Assembly: GCF_039392895.1 (NCBI RefSeq)
Contig: NZ_CP135027.1
Location: 478,512 to 542,511 of the forward strand
DNA from: Buchnera aphidicola (Mindarus keteleerifoliae)
Lineage (GTDB): Bacteria > Pseudomonadota > Gammaproteobacteria > Enterobacterales > Enterobacteriaceae
DNA length: 64,000 nt
Direction: 5' to 3'
The notes under the pieces are model-generated. The model did no database searches. It saw only the letters and a program-made list of their open reading frames with translations, and was not told the DNA's origin. The translations under genes and the position numbers were made by a program. Positions 19,358 to 28,499 of this stretch are shown one piece after another (position 1 is the stretch's first letter; each line of letters opens with the position of its first letter).

Positions 19358-19594
19358 ATGTCAAAAAAAATATTCTGTTCGTATTTAAAAAAAAATGAAA
19401 AAAAACAAAAGAGACAAATATATCCAGGAAAATTAGGAAAAAAAATTTTTAATAAAATTTCTCAACCTGCTTGGGAAAAATGGATTATAGAACAAACTAA
19501 AATAATTAATGAACAAAAATTAAATACGTTTGATCCGATTCATCAAGAAAAAATTGAAATTTATATGATCAATTTTTTATTCAAAAAAAAATAA
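19358..19594 (+). CDS. yggX: YggX, Fe(2+)-trafficking / oxidative protection protein
   Basis: A 78-residue protein of the YggX family, linked to protection of Fe-S clusters from oxidation. It starts SKKIFCSYLKKNE with the conserved Cys7, then IYPGKLGKKIFNKISQPAWEKW and the LINEQKLN-like INEQKLNTFDP block. E. coli YggX has 91 residues; this one stops just after NFLFKKK, missing about 13 C-terminal residues, at a run of nine A. The mutY-yggX order is as in E. coli and the genes are 10 bases apart, so they are probably one transcript. It is convergent with sbcB. Confidence 0.92.
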   Translation: MSKKIFCSYLKKNEKKQKRQIYPGKLGKKIFNKISQPAWEKWIIEQTKIINEQKLNTFDPIHQEKIEIYMINFLFKKK

Positions 19595-19615
19595 CAATCT
19601 TCTTATTTTTTTAAT

Positions 19616-21043
19616 TTACATAAATTTAAAAAACTTTAATAAGTTAAAAACATGTTTTAAAAGATTTTTTAATATATAAACATTTTTTTGATTATTTTTT
19701 TCTAATTCAAGTAAAGAATTTATTTTTTCTATGTATAGTTTTGTTTTTTTTTCTTTAAAAAATTGAAAACAATGTAATTTCCATTTGTTTTTTTCATCAG
19801 CATTTAATATGTGAGGAAAATTTCTTGCTTTACAACGAAAGATAATTTCTTTAATTCTTGAATCATTAAAATTATTTAAACTAACATTAGAAACATTAAA
19901 AAAATTTTTTCGATAGCTTTTAATTAAATTTTTATCATTTTTATTAAAAAATGAATCGTAAATTTGTAAATCAACATCTCTAAATGAAGAAAATCGTAAT
20001 TTTGAAAAAAAAAATTTAATTTTGCTTTTAACATAATCATTATTTTTTAATATTTTTAAATTTTTAAAACAAATATCTAAATTAATTTTTAATCTAGAAA
20101 TATCTTTTAACGATAAAACATTAATAGGAATTAAAATAGGACATTTATTCACATTAATTATTTGTAATCCATTTTGAAATAAATATTTCAAATCATTTGC
20201 TTTTATATCTTTTTTTTTAACAAAATCAACTAACTTGTTAATATCATTTATGATATTAACAGCTATAAAGGAATTAGAATTATTTGAATCCCAAAAAATA
20301 GGTACAATTATACCTAGATTATTATTTTTTGTTCCAAAAAAACTTGAAATATAAATAATAGGTCTACTTTCTTTTACATTTACTATTCTTTTTAAATTTT
20401 CTTTAAATCTATTTTTAAATAAGAAAGAAAACAACCTCTTTTTCTTATTTTTTATCAATTGCATTAATTTGAATGTAGCCATTACATCGGATAAAGCTTG
20501 ATGAGCATGTTCATGCTGTATTCCGTTAACATAGGTTAAATCAGATAGTTTAAAACTATTTAATCCCGTAGAATTTTTAGGCCAATTTATTCCTTCAGGC
20601 CTTAGAGCAAAACATGCTCTAATAACATTTATAATATCCCATCTAGAATTTCCATTCTTCCAACTCCATTCGTAAGGATCAATTAAATTTCTATAAAATA
20701 TATTTCTTGTAATCTCATCATCAAAAGCTATGTTATTAAACCCAACTATACAAGAATTAGGTTGACTAAAAATATCGAATATTTTTTTCGAAAAAATGAA
20801 CTCATTCATTCCTTTTAAATAAGTTTCTTTTGGAGTAATTCCTGTTATTAATAATGATTTCGGATCAGGAAAATAATCCATGGGAGGATAGCAGTAAAAA
20901 ATTTCTGATTCATACAAATTATTAAGACTAAAATCTGTTCGAATATAGGCAAATTGACATGGCTTATCTAATGCAGGATTTGTTCCGAATGTTTCATAAT
21001 CATAAAATAAAAAAGAAGTTGGATCTTTTCTTATTATATTCAT
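19616..21043 (-). CDS. sbcB: Exonuclease I
   Basis: A 475-residue 3'-5' single-strand DNA exonuclease, identical in length to E. coli ExoI. The DEDDh active site is visible: Asp and Glu in FYDYETFGTNPALDKP (residues 13-28), the middle Asp in GFNNIAFDDEITRN, and His and Asp in HQALSDVMATFKLM. The C-terminal half is very Lys/Asn/Phe-rich and diverged. It acts in recombination and mismatch repair strand removal with MutL (also in this window). tRNA-Asn lies upstream on the same strand. Confidence 0.95.
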   Translation of the reverse strand: MNIIRKDPTSFLFYDYETFGTNPALDKPCQFAYIRTDFSLNNLYESEIFYCYPPMDYFPDPKSLLITGITPKETYLKGMNEFIFSKKIFDIFSQPNSCIVGFNNIAFDDEITRNIFYRNLIDPYEWSWKNGNSRWDIINVIRACFALRPEGINWPKNSTGLNSFKLSDLTYVNGIQHEHAHQALSDVMATFKLMQLIKNKKKRLFSFLFKNRFKENLKRIVNVKESRPIIYISSFFGTKNNNLGIIVPIFWDSNNSNSFIAVNIINDINKLVDFVKKKDIKANDLKYLFQNGLQIINVNKCPILIPINVLSLKDISRLKINLDICFKNLKILKNNDYVKSKIKFFFSKLRFSSFRDVDLQIYDSFFNKNDKNLIKSYRKNFFNVSNVSLNNFNDSRIKEIIFRCKARNFPHILNADEKNKWKLHCFQFFKEKKTKLYIEKINSLLELEKNNQKNVYILKNLLKHVFNLLKFFKFM

Positions 21044-21110
21044 AAATATTTTTCTTTAAAAAAAAATCTCTTATTATTTTTTTATTTTAAAGCTCTATTG
21101 TTTTATTTTT

Positions 21111-21183
21111 CTCCTCCGACTGGGCTCGAACCAGTGACATACGGATTAACAGTCCGCCGTTCTACCAACTGAACTACAGAGGA
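21111..21183 (-). tRNA. tRNA-Asn(GTT)
   Basis: Acceptor arms TCCTCTG (21177-21183) and CGGAGGA (21112-21118) pair with one T-G, discriminator G. The anticodon stem-loop reads CGGACTGTTAATCCG with anticodon GTT, and the T arm has GGTTCGAGCC. It is almost identical to E. coli tRNA-Asn. The 3' CCA is not encoded. It lies upstream of sbcB on the same strand and is divergent from tRNA-Ile. Confidence 0.97.
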
Positions 21184-21325
21184 ATTCACTTATTGTTACA
21201 TTATTTTTTTTTTTTGTCAAAAATTTTGTATAAAAATATTTTTAAAATTAATTTTAAAAAACTTTGAATAATTAAAGATACTGTAATATACTACTGGTTC
21301 CAAATCTTTAAAATTAACAAAACCT

Positions 21326-21397
21326 GGCCCTTTAGCTCAGTGGTAGAGCACGCGACTCATAATCGCTTGGTCGCTGGTTCGAATCCAGCAAGGGCCA
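21326..21397 (+). tRNA. tRNA-Ile(CAU), lysidine-dependent (ileX type)
   Basis: The acceptor arms GGCCCTT and AAGGGCC pair perfectly and the anticodon loop is CTCATAA. A CAU anticodon could mean Met, but the body (GGCCCTTTAGCTCAGTGG, TCGCTTGGTCGCTGG, CCAGCAAGGGCC) follows E. coli minor isoleucine tRNA ileX, not elongator Met (GGCTACGTAGC) or fMet (CGCGGGG). C34 would be changed to lysidine by TilS to read AUA, a very common codon in this genome. The anticodon stem seems to have a C27-T43 mismatch where E. coli has G-T. CCA is not encoded. Confidence 0.9.
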
Positions 21398-21844
21398 AAA
21401 AAATAAAGTTTTTAAACAACTTTAAAAAAACATTTCTTATATCTGAATACGTTTTATCATTTAAATTTTAAAAATTAAAAAAATAATACATTATCTTTAA
21501 AGACTATTAAAATCGATAAAATAAAAAAAATATATACTTTTATTATTTAAAATGTGCTTATTTAAAAAATAAAAATTTAATTATTTTAATCTAAAAAATA
21601 CTATTTTATTTATAATAAATATTAAATAATTTATAAATAATTTCATTAAAAGATTTCTTTCGCGTAATTAAAACAAAAAATATTTTTTATGAGTAAAATT
21701 ATTTATTTGTAAATAATTAAATATTTATTTTTAATATCTTAAATTTTAAAAATTAACGATGTTAAGTTACATAAATTTTTTATTAAAAAAATATAAAATT
21801 TTTATCGATTATTTTTCATATATATTTTAAAAAAATCAAAACTC
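21398..21844. other. Non-coding region between tRNA-Ile(CAU) and dut
   Basis: About 450 bases of extremely AT-rich sequence between the convergent tRNA-Ile and dut. I see no tRNA, recognisable protein fragment or strong terminator hairpin. It looks like degraded sequence with no readable ancestry. Confidence 0.5.
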
Positions 21845-22303
21845 TTATCTTTGTCCAGTATGTCCAAAACCTTTATTCCCTCTTTTAGTAACATTGCTAA
21901 ATTTATTTACTACTTTTAATTTTATTCTTTTAATTGGAAAAAAAACTAATTGAGCAATTCTCATTCCAGGAAATACAATAAAAGATCTTTTACTTCTATT
22001 CCATAACGAAACCATTAATTCTCCTTGATAATCTGAATCTAACAGACCAACAGAATTTCCTAAAACTAAACCATATTTATGTCCTAATCCTGATCTAGGC
22101 AAAATGCACCCTGCTATTGTACTATCTTGAATATATAAAGCTATTCCTGTAGGAGATAAAATATTCTCGTCAGGCAACAAAATTTTTTCTTCCTTTAAAG
22201 AAGATCGTATATCTAATCCTGCTGAACCTTTTGTTGCATATTTTGGAATAGGAATTGTTTTTCCAATTCTAGAATCTAAAATAATGAAACTAATTTTTTT
22301 CAT
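21845..22303 (-). CDS. dut: dUTPase
   Basis: A 152-residue trimeric dUTP pyrophosphatase that limits uracil in DNA and yields dUMP for thymidylate. The five family motifs are visible: KGSAGLDIRS (1), PRSGLGHKYGL (2), GNSVGLLDSDYQGEL (3), RIAQLVFFPI (4) and the C-terminal RGNKGFGHTGQ (5). Length equals E. coli Dut (151). It is the last gene of the minus-strand run that includes cysQ and the rpsF-rpsR-rplI operon, but with a 201-base gap from cysQ it may have its own promoter. Confidence 0.97.
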   Translation of the reverse strand: MKKISFIILDSRIGKTIPIPKYATKGSAGLDIRSSLKEEKILLPDENILSPTGIALYIQDSTIAGCILPRSGLGHKYGLVLGNSVGLLDSDYQGELMVSLWNRSKRSFIVFPGMRIAQLVFFPIKRIKLKVVNKFSNVTKRGNKGFGHTGQR

Positions 22304-22504
22304 AAAAATATTTTTTTTGTTTTAAATAATTTATTTAATTTTTCAAAAGTTTGAAAAAATTTAACTTTTTATATTTTTGTACTTTTTAAAAATAAAAAAT
22401 ATTATAGAATTAAATATTTTGTATATATATATTTCTATACTGATTTCACATATTTTTATTTAAAAAAAAACATTTAATAAATACCTTTTCTAGATAATCT
22501 TAAT

Positions 22505-23266
22505 TTATAATTTATTAAAAACAGTGACAATAAATCCCGGATTATATAAAGAATTGTTTTTCAAAGAATAAACCAAAGGTTTTTTATTCCATGTCATTAC
22601 TTTAGCGCCAGCTGAAACTGAAATTATATGCCCAGCAGCAGTATCCCAAATTCCAGTTCTACCAAACCTCGGATAAATTTGTGCTTTTCCTTCTGCAATT
22701 AAACAAAATTTTAAAGAAGAACCAACTTTTTTTATTTTAAATTTTTTTTTATCGATTAAATATTTTTCTAATTCTTTATCAGAATGTGATCGACTTACTA
22801 CTATTTTATTTAGTTCAGAAAAATTCGAAAATTTAGCTTTAATGACACTTTTATTTCCATTTTTTTCTTTCCAAGCAATATTATTACAACTATAATATAA
22901 AATCTTATTAAAAGGTAAAAAAATTGCTCCAAATATTGGTTTTTCATTTTTAATTAAAGCAATATTGATCGTGAATTCTTTTTTTTGACTTAAAAATTCC
23001 TTAGTACCATCTAATGGATCAATTAACCAATATTTTTTAACATTTTGACATTTTCTATAATTTAATAACATTTCTTCAGATAAACAAGGTATTTCGGGGG
23101 TAATTTTTTTTAATTTCTGTAGTAGTAAATTACTAACTAATGTATCTACATTTGTAACTGGAGATTGATCTTTTTTATATTCAATTAAAATTTTCTCTTT
23201 TCGATCATAAAAATTCATTACAATCTCTCCAGCATAAAATAACGTTTTAAATATTTCAGAAAACAT
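22505..23266 (-). CDS. cysQ: 3'(2'),5'-bisphosphate nucleotidase CysQ
   Basis: A 253-residue Mg-dependent, lithium-sensitive phosphatase of the inositol monophosphatase family that removes PAP formed in sulfate assimilation and ACP synthesis. Metal ligands are seen in LSEE (Glu), WLIDPLDGTKEF (Asp-x-x-Asp) and IWDTAAGH (Asp). Length is similar to E. coli CysQ (246). It is downstream of rplI, as in the extended rpsF region of E. coli. Its retention fits with Buchnera keeping sulfate reduction, though no cys operon is seen here. Confidence 0.95.
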   Translation of the reverse strand: MFSEIFKTLFYAGEIVMNFYDRKEKILIEYKKDQSPVTNVDTLVSNLLLQKLKKITPEIPCLSEEMLLNYRKCQNVKKYWLIDPLDGTKEFLSQKKEFTINIALIKNEKPIFGAIFLPFNKILYYSCNNIAWKEKNGNKSVIKAKFSNFSELNKIVVSRSHSDKELEKYLIDKKKFKIKKVGSSLKFCLIAEGKAQIYPRFGRTGIWDTAAGHIISVSAGAKVMTWNKKPLVYSLKNNSLYNPGFIVTVFNKL

Positions 23267-23321
23267 ATTTCGTCCAAAAAGTTTTTTTTATCAGAATTCG
23301 TTTTTTAAAAAACGTAAAAAA

Positions 23322-23792
23322 TTACTTATTTTTTTTAAAATTATCTATTGAAAAAACATTTACTTTTAATTCCATAGAAATTTCTTTATGAGGTTTAAAT
23401 ATTACTGAATGTTGACCCAGAGTTTTAATAGAACCTTTTGGTAACTGAATTTCTTTTTTATTCACTTCTAAACCTAAAGAAAATAATTTTTTTGATATAT
23501 CTCTAGCTGTTACAGAACCGAAAACTTTCCCTTCTAAACTAGCTTTACAAAAAATATCTAATGATCCTATTTTTTGTATTTTCTTTCCTCGTAATTTAGC
23601 CAATTCCAATTTTTTTTCTATTTTCTTTTGCAATACCATTTTAGATATTTTATATTTTTCAATATTTTCTTTAGTAGCTAATATTACTTTTTCATTCGGA
23701 ATCAAAAAATTTCTTGCATATCCTGATTTTACCTTTACTATTTCACCAACGTTTCCTAAGTTTTCCAATTTTGATAAAATAATGACTTTCAT
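23322..23792 (-). CDS. rplI: Large subunit ribosomal protein L9
   Basis: A 156-residue bL9 protein. The start is the ATG at 23790-23792 (MKVIILSKLENLGNVGE), matching the E. coli start MQVILLDKVANLGSLGD; an in-frame upstream start would add six residues but the AAGGA site fits this ATG. The N-terminal RNA-binding domain has GYARNFLIPN; a long charged helix links to a C-terminal domain with KASLEGKVFGSVTARDI. It is the last gene of the rpsF-rpsR-rplI operon. Confidence 0.97.
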   Translation of the reverse strand: MKVIILSKLENLGNVGEIVKVKSGYARNFLIPNEKVILATKENIEKYKISKMVLQKKIEKKLELAKLRGKKIQKIGSLDIFCKASLEGKVFGSVTARDISKKLFSLGLEVNKKEIQLPKGSIKTLGQHSVIFKPHKEISMELKVNVFSIDNFKKNK

Positions 23793-23825
23793 AAAGAATA
23801 TCCTTTCCACTTTTTGTAATTATTG

Positions 23826-24053
23826 TTATTGATGTTGATCCGTATAAGGTAACAATGCCAGATATCTAGCCATTTTAATTGCTCTTGATAATTTTCTTTG
23901 ATATTTTGCTTTAGTACCCGTAATCCTACTAGGAACAATTTTTCCACTTTCTGTTATATAATTTTTTAACAAAGCAACATCTTTATAATCAATTTCTTTT
24001 ATTCCTTCTGCAGTAAATCTGCAAAATTTTCGACGACGAAAATAACGAGCCAT
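23826..24053 (-). CDS. rpsR: Small subunit ribosomal protein S18
   Basis: A 75-residue bS18 protein, identical in length to E. coli. It starts [17 protein letters not shown] and contains the conserved [26 protein letters not shown] and [20 protein letters not shown]. It binds with S6 to the 16S rRNA platform. It lies between rpsF and rplI; the priB gene, between rpsF and rpsR in E. coli, is absent from the 135-base gap. Confidence 0.98.
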   Translation of the reverse strand: MARYFRRRKFCRFTAEGIKEIDYKDVALLKNYITESGKIVPSRITGTKAKYQRKLSRAIKMARYLALLPYTDQHQ

Positions 24054-24188
24054 TAATACCTCTATTTTTTTTAAAAACTACTAATAATTATACATCAACC
24101 TAATAACTTATTATACTTTTAATAGGATTTAATTTTTTAAAAAAAATACCAAAAAATCAATCATTATTTTGTTAGTTAAATTAGTAAT

Positions 24189-24557
24189 TTACAACATCGT
24201 TTTTTTGATATTTTCATTTTTTTCTTTTATTTCATCATTTAACTTCATCATAGGTGATGGAGTAGTCACTATATTTTTTATAGCAATTATTATATTGCGT
24301 ATTATTAAATCACTAAATCTAAAACTTGTTTCAATTTTAGAAATAATTTCAGGTTTTACTTCTATATTCATCAAAACATAATGTGCTTTATGTAATTTAT
24401 TTATAGCATATGCTAATTGTTTTCTTCCCCAATCTTCTAATCGATGTATTTTACCCTTGTTATTTTTAATTAAAGTAATATAATTATTAATTATATTTTT
24501 GGCTCGATCGCTATGATCCGGATGAATCATAAAAATGATCTCATAATATCTCATCAA
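24189..24557 (-). CDS. rpsF: Small subunit ribosomal protein S6
   Basis: A 122-residue bS6 protein with the typical MRYYEIIFMIHPDHSD start and RLEDWGRKQLAYAINKLHKAHYVLMNIE block. It is shorter than E. coli S6 (131-135) at the acidic C-terminus, which here is Lys/Glu-rich. It forms a heterodimer with S18, encoded downstream. First gene of the ribosomal operon; rnr lies 99 bases upstream on the same strand, so read-through is possible. Confidence 0.97.
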   Translation of the reverse strand: MMRYYEIIFMIHPDHSDRAKNIINNYITLIKNNKGKIHRLEDWGRKQLAYAINKLHKAHYVLMNIEVKPEIISKIETSFRFSDLIIRNIIIAIKNIVTTPSPMMKLNDEIKEKNENIKKTML

Positions 24558-24656
24558 ATAATCCTTATCAAAAATTTATGTAATTAGTTACTTACGCTTA
24601 ATTTACATTTAAGAATGTTTATTTAAACAATTTTAAAAGCTAAAATTTATTAATAA

Positions 24657-26570
24657 TCATGATACTATATCAAACCGAATTCGTCTATCTTCAGAATCAA
24701 CTGCTAATATTTTAACCTTTAATTGATCACCTATTTTATAAATTTTTTTTGTATTTTTTCCTATCATTTGCTTTTTTTCGCCATTATAAAAATAACTTTC
24801 ATGTGACAAATCTTTTAAATAAACAAACCCATCTATAAATAAGTCCCTTAAATGAATAGATATCTTATCTTTAAAAAGATTATAAATTATAGCTACAAAA
24901 GAATCTTTAATTTTGTCCTTTACAAATTCACATTTCATCCATTCCAAAATATCTCTAGATACAAATTCAGCTCGTCTTTCTGTCATAGAACAATGATTTC
25001 CTATACTTTCTATATTTTTTATTTCTAAAAAACTATCTTTTTTTCTAGAAATCAAATTTTTAATAATTCTATGTATTAACAAATCAGAATATCTTCTAAT
25101 AGGAGATGTAAAATGAACATACTCTGAAAGAGCTAATCCAAAGTGCCCTATATTAATCGAACTGTATTTCGCCTGTTTCATGGATTGAAGAAAAAATGTT
25201 TGTATCATTTCTTTATCAGAATGATTTTTAATAAATTTTAAAAAATTTATGTAATCATCATGTATAAGAAATTCATTTTTAATTGATTTTAATCCTAATA
25301 GTTCTAATGTTCTTTGAAATTTAAATATTTTATCTTTATTTGGCTTATCATGAACTCGGTATAAAGCATTTTTACTATTTTTTATAATAAAAAATGCAGA
25401 AACAACATTTGCTGTTAACATACTTAATTCAATTAATTTATGAGCTTTATTTCTTGTAAAAGAACTAATTTTTTTTATCTGAAAGTAATCATTTAAAATG
25501 AATTTAGGTTCTGTTCGATTCAAAAATAAACTTTTTCTAAATAATTTCAATTTTTTTAAAACATCATAAAAACTAAAAAAATTTAAAAGATGTTTTAAAA
25601 TGTATTTATATTTTTTAAGTAAAGATTTTTTACCTATCCAAATATCGTTTAATTCAATGTAAGTTAATCTAGCAACTGATTTAATCTTAGCTTCATAATG
25701 TTTATAAGAAATTAGTTTTCCATCTTCAGAAATTGTAATTTCACAAATTAAAACAAGTTTTTTTTTATTTGGTAATAAAGAACACAAATTTTCAGAAATT
25801 TCTTTAGGAAACATTGGTATAACTTCATTAGTTGGAATATAAATTGAATTGCCTCGATTAAATGCTTCTCTATCTAGAAAAGTATTTTCTTTAACATAAC
25901 TACTTACATCTGCTATCGCTACATATAAAACCCATTCAGAATTTTTATTTTTTTCGCAAAAAATAGCATCGTCAAAATCTTTTGCATTTTCTTCATCTAC
26001 CGTCACTAAAGGCAAATGAGTCATATCTTTATAACCATTATTTTTTTTTGCTATTTCTTTTTTTTTCAATAAATTTAATTCAGATTTTATTTTATTAGAC
26101 CACAAATTAGGAATGTTATGAATCTTAAGTACAATTTTTTTAATTAAAAAAACATTTATGTTTCTTCCTAATATTTGTACAATTTTCCCTATAGCTTTTT
26201 TATTTTTTTTCGGACGTTGTATTAACCTAATTAATACCATTGAATTACTTAAATTATTATTTTTTTTGTTTTTAGCAACATAAATTTTAAAACTAAATTT
26301 ATTGTCATAAGGAAGTACAAAATCTAAATTTTCCCTTACATGATATTTTCCTATAATATTTTGCTTATTTGGTTTTAATAACTTTATTATTTTAATTTTG
26401 TTATTTTTATTCCAACTAATATTAATTAAACGAGCTAATACTACATCACCATGGATGTATTCTTTCATTTGATTTTCAGAAATCCAAATATCTTTTTCAA
26501 AAAGTGAAGTTTTTAAAAATCCATATCCATTTCTGTTTCCAATTATTTCTCCCTTAACTAATTTTAACAA
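24657..26570 (-). CDS. rnr: Ribonuclease R, main body (frame broken near the N-terminus)
   Basis: The 637-codon frame encodes an RNB-family 3'-5' exoribonuclease: cold-shock-like domains from VKGEIIGNRNGYGFL, the RNB core with VDEENAKDFDDAIFCE (catalytic aspartates near residue 195-202), HFTSPIRRYSDL, and a C-terminal S1 domain. It starts at a TTG (26570) with no suitable ribosome site. The missing N-terminal helix-turn-helix is in the -1 frame just upstream (26576-26758), separated by a run of ten A (26581-26590, T on the plus strand). One extra A would join the two. Thus rnr is either transcribed with slippage or truncated. The E. coli Lys-rich C-terminal tail is missing. It lies between purA and rpsF, as in E. 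coli with nsrR and rlmB lost. Confidence 0.93.
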   Translation of the reverse strand: MLKLVKGEIIGNRNGYGFLKTSLFEKDIWISENQMKEYIHGDVVLARLINISWNKNNKIKIIKLLKPNKQNIIGKYHVRENLDFVLPYDNKFSFKIYVAKNKKNNNLSNSMVLIRLIQRPKKNKKAIGKIVQILGRNINVFLIKKIVLKIHNIPNLWSNKIKSELNLLKKKEIAKKNNGYKDMTHLPLVTVDEENAKDFDDAIFCEKNKNSEWVLYVAIADVSSYVKENTFLDREAFNRGNSIYIPTNEVIPMFPKEISENLCSLLPNKKKLVLICEITISEDGKLISYKHYEAKIKSVARLTYIELNDIWIGKKSLLKKYKYILKHLLNFFSFYDVLKKLKLFRKSLFLNRTEPKFILNDYFQIKKISSFTRNKAHKLIELSMLTANVVSAFFIIKNSKNALYRVHDKPNKDKIFKFQRTLELLGLKSIKNEFLIHDDYINFLKFIKNHSDKEMIQTFFLQSMKQAKYSSINIGHFGLALSEYVHFTSPIRRYSDLLIHRIIKNLISRKKDSFLEIKNIESIGNHCSMTERRAEFVSRDILEWMKCEFVKDKIKDSFVAIIYNLFKDKISIHLRDLFIDGFVYLKDLSHESYFYNGEKKQMIGKNTKKIYKIGDQLKVKILAVDSEDRRIRFDIVS

Positions 26571-26575
26571 ACCTA

Positions 26576-26758
26576 TTAACTTTTTTTTTTATTAAAAAAA
26601 TGAAAAATTTTATCGTTTTTTTTTATAAATAAAATAGGAGCAGTTAAAAAATCTTTTCTTGACTTTTTTTTTAAATTCAAAAGAAACAATAACTTCTTAA
26701 AATCAACTATTTTTTGATGCACAACAATCCAATCTAAAATTTTTTTTTTATTAATCAT
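26576..26758 (-). pseudogene. rnr: N-terminal segment of RNase R, out of frame
   Basis: A 60-codon frame starting ATG at 26756-26758 and ending in a stop just after a run of ten A. Its content (KKKILDWIVVHQKIVDFKKL) aligns with the N-terminal winged helix of E. coli RNase R (REFILEHLTKREKPASRDEL). Adding one A gives continuous reading NKKKKLIGLLKLVKGEIIG, which lines up with the E. coli junction (ERLDLVKGTVIGHRDG). So it is the true 5' end of rnr and not a separate gene. Whether full RNase R is made depends on polymerase or ribosome slippage at the tract; such rescue is established for Buchnera and Blochmannia poly(A) tracts. Confidence 0.82.
26581..26590 (-). other. A10 slippage tract inside rnr
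   Basis: Ten consecutive T on the plus strand (A in the message) mark the exact point where the rnr reading frame changes. Eleven A would restore the frame. The same kind of event is seen in epmA at 43485-43495. Confidence 0.8.
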
Positions 26759-26970
26759 TTTATTTCCATTTAATAAAATTACTTTTAAAAAATTTAAAAA
26801 ATAAATTTCTAAAAGAACTAATGTTTTCTATCTATCAAAAACAAATTATAATTTTATAACATTTAAAAATTATTTAATTTCAAATATTTTTTTTAACTTA
26901 AAAATTAACCTCTTTTAATAAGAATAATTTTAAAAAAAATTACTCTTACTAAATAAACATTTTTAAAAAA

Positions 26971-28278
26971 CTATATTTTAAAAGGATGCCTTATAACAAT
27001 AGTTTCATCTCTTGAAGGACCTGTAGAAATAATATCTATAGGAATACCTATTAATTCTTGAATTCGATTAATATATTTTTTTGCTAAAATAGGTAAAAAT
27101 TTAAAATTAGTTATTCCTGCGGTTGATTCATTCCATCCTGGAAGAGTTTCATAGATAGGAGTTATATTTTCTAAAGTATTTTGAGAAAAAATAAAATCTT
27201 CTTTTCTAATAGAAGAATTAATAGAAGAAAACTTATAATCTATGCAAATTTTTATTTCTTTTAATTCATCTAAAACATCTAATTTGGTTAAGCACAAAGC
27301 AGTTAATGAATTAATTTTTATAGCTTTTCGCAATAAAACAATGTCTAACCAACCAGTTCTTCTTCTTCTTCCTGTAGTTGAACCTGATTCATTACCTTTT
27401 AAAAAAAAATAATCGTCTATTTCATCAAAAACTTCTGTTAAAAACGGACCTAGTCCCACTCTAGTCATATAAACTTTACTAACTCCTAAAATATAATCTA
27501 AATGTTTAGGACCAACTCCTGTTCCTGTACAAACTCCACCAACCGTACTATTTGATGATGTTACATATGGATAAGTTCCGTGATCCACATCTAGTAACGT
27601 TCCTTGAGCACCCTCAAATATTATGGATTTTTTATCTTTTATTGCTTTATAAAGAATTTCTGGAACATTTCTTACCATTGAAAGTATAAAACTAGCTGAT
27701 TGAGCTAGCTCATTAAAAATAACTTTATAATCTATTGATTTTTCTTTATAAAAATTAACCAACTGATAATTATAATAATTTAAAACTCTCTTAATTTTTA
27801 ATTTTAAAACATTTAAATTTGCTAAATCATAAATTTTTATACCTATTCGTGATATTTTATCTTCATAAGCAGGACCTATTCCTTTTCCAGTTGTTCCAAT
27901 TACTATTTCATTTAATCTTTTTTCGCGAGCTAAATCCATTGATATATGATAATTTAGTATTAAGGAAGCATTTGGAGAAATATATACCCTATCTTTACAA
28001 CAAATATTATTAGCTTCCAACATTTTTATTTCTTTTACTAACGAAGTAGGAGATATTACAGTACCATTTCCTATTACAGAAATAACTTTTTTATGCATAA
28101 TTCCAGAAGGTATTTGATGTAATACTATTTTTTTTTTATTTACTATTAAAGTATGTCCTGCATTATTTCCACCTTGATATCGAACAACGAAATCTGAATT
28201 TTCAGTTAAAAAATCAACGATTTTTCCTTTTCCTTCATCTCCCCATTGCGTTCCGAGGACTACGATTGTTTTATTCAT
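26971..28278 (-). CDS. purA: Adenylosuccinate synthetase
   Basis: A 435-residue GTP-dependent ligase that converts IMP and aspartate to adenylosuccinate. I start it at ATG 28276-28278 ([19 protein letters not shown]), which matches the E. coli start; an in-frame upstream start would add 11 unrelated residues. Conserved motifs are the P-loop GDEGKGK with catalytic Asp, [54 protein letters not shown] and the C-terminal LTKLDVLD guanine site. With deoD and deoB upstream of hypoxanthine recycling, it lets host purines become AMP. The region upstream is a long gene desert. Confidence 0.98.
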   Translation of the reverse strand: MNKTIVVLGTQWGDEGKGKIVDFLTENSDFVVRYQGGNNAGHTLIVNKKKIVLHQIPSGIMHKKVISVIGNGTVISPTSLVKEIKMLEANNICCKDRVYISPNASLILNYHISMDLAREKRLNEIVIGTTGKGIGPAYEDKISRIGIKIYDLANLNVLKLKIKRVLNYYNYQLVNFYKEKSIDYKVIFNELAQSASFILSMVRNVPEILYKAIKDKKSIIFEGAQGTLLDVDHGTYPYVTSSNSTVGGVCTGTGVGPKHLDYILGVSKVYMTRVGLGPFLTEVFDEIDDYFFLKGNESGSTTGRRRRTGWLDIVLLRKAIKINSLTALCLTKLDVLDELKEIKICIDYKFSSINSSIRKEDFIFSQNTLENITPIYETLPGWNESTAGITNFKFLPILAKKYINRIQELIGIPIDIISTGPSRDETIVIRHPFKI

Positions 28279-28499
28279 AAGTTTTCTCTTGTAAGTATAT
28301 TTATTAAACATATTATCTTAATTTTTAATGTTTAAAAAAGCATTCTTTTAAATTTTACTTTTAAAAGCTATTAAAAATATTTTTTATATATTTAAAAAAA
28401 ATATCTTTAAAAATAATTATCATTATATCTTTTTAAAAAAATATTTTTATATACCTTTAAATATTAATTGAAAGTATAGAAATAGATTTTCTTATCTAA
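28279..28499. other. Spacer upstream of purA
   Basis: AT-rich sequence between purA and the recognisable part of the decayed gene at 28500-29260. No gene or strong hairpin is seen. It should contain the purA promoter. In E. coli this position holds hflC and yjeT; nothing readable remains. Confidence 0.4.

Noticed and set aside
21326..21397. Reading the CAU tRNA as elongator tRNA-Met
   Set aside because: Acceptor, D arm, anticodon stem and T arm follow ileX, not the E. coli Met tRNAs.
24169..24381. 70-codon plus-strand hydrophobic frame
   Set aside because: Overlaps rpsF on the opposite strand; hydrophobicity is a by-product of Lys/Glu-rich codons read in antisense.
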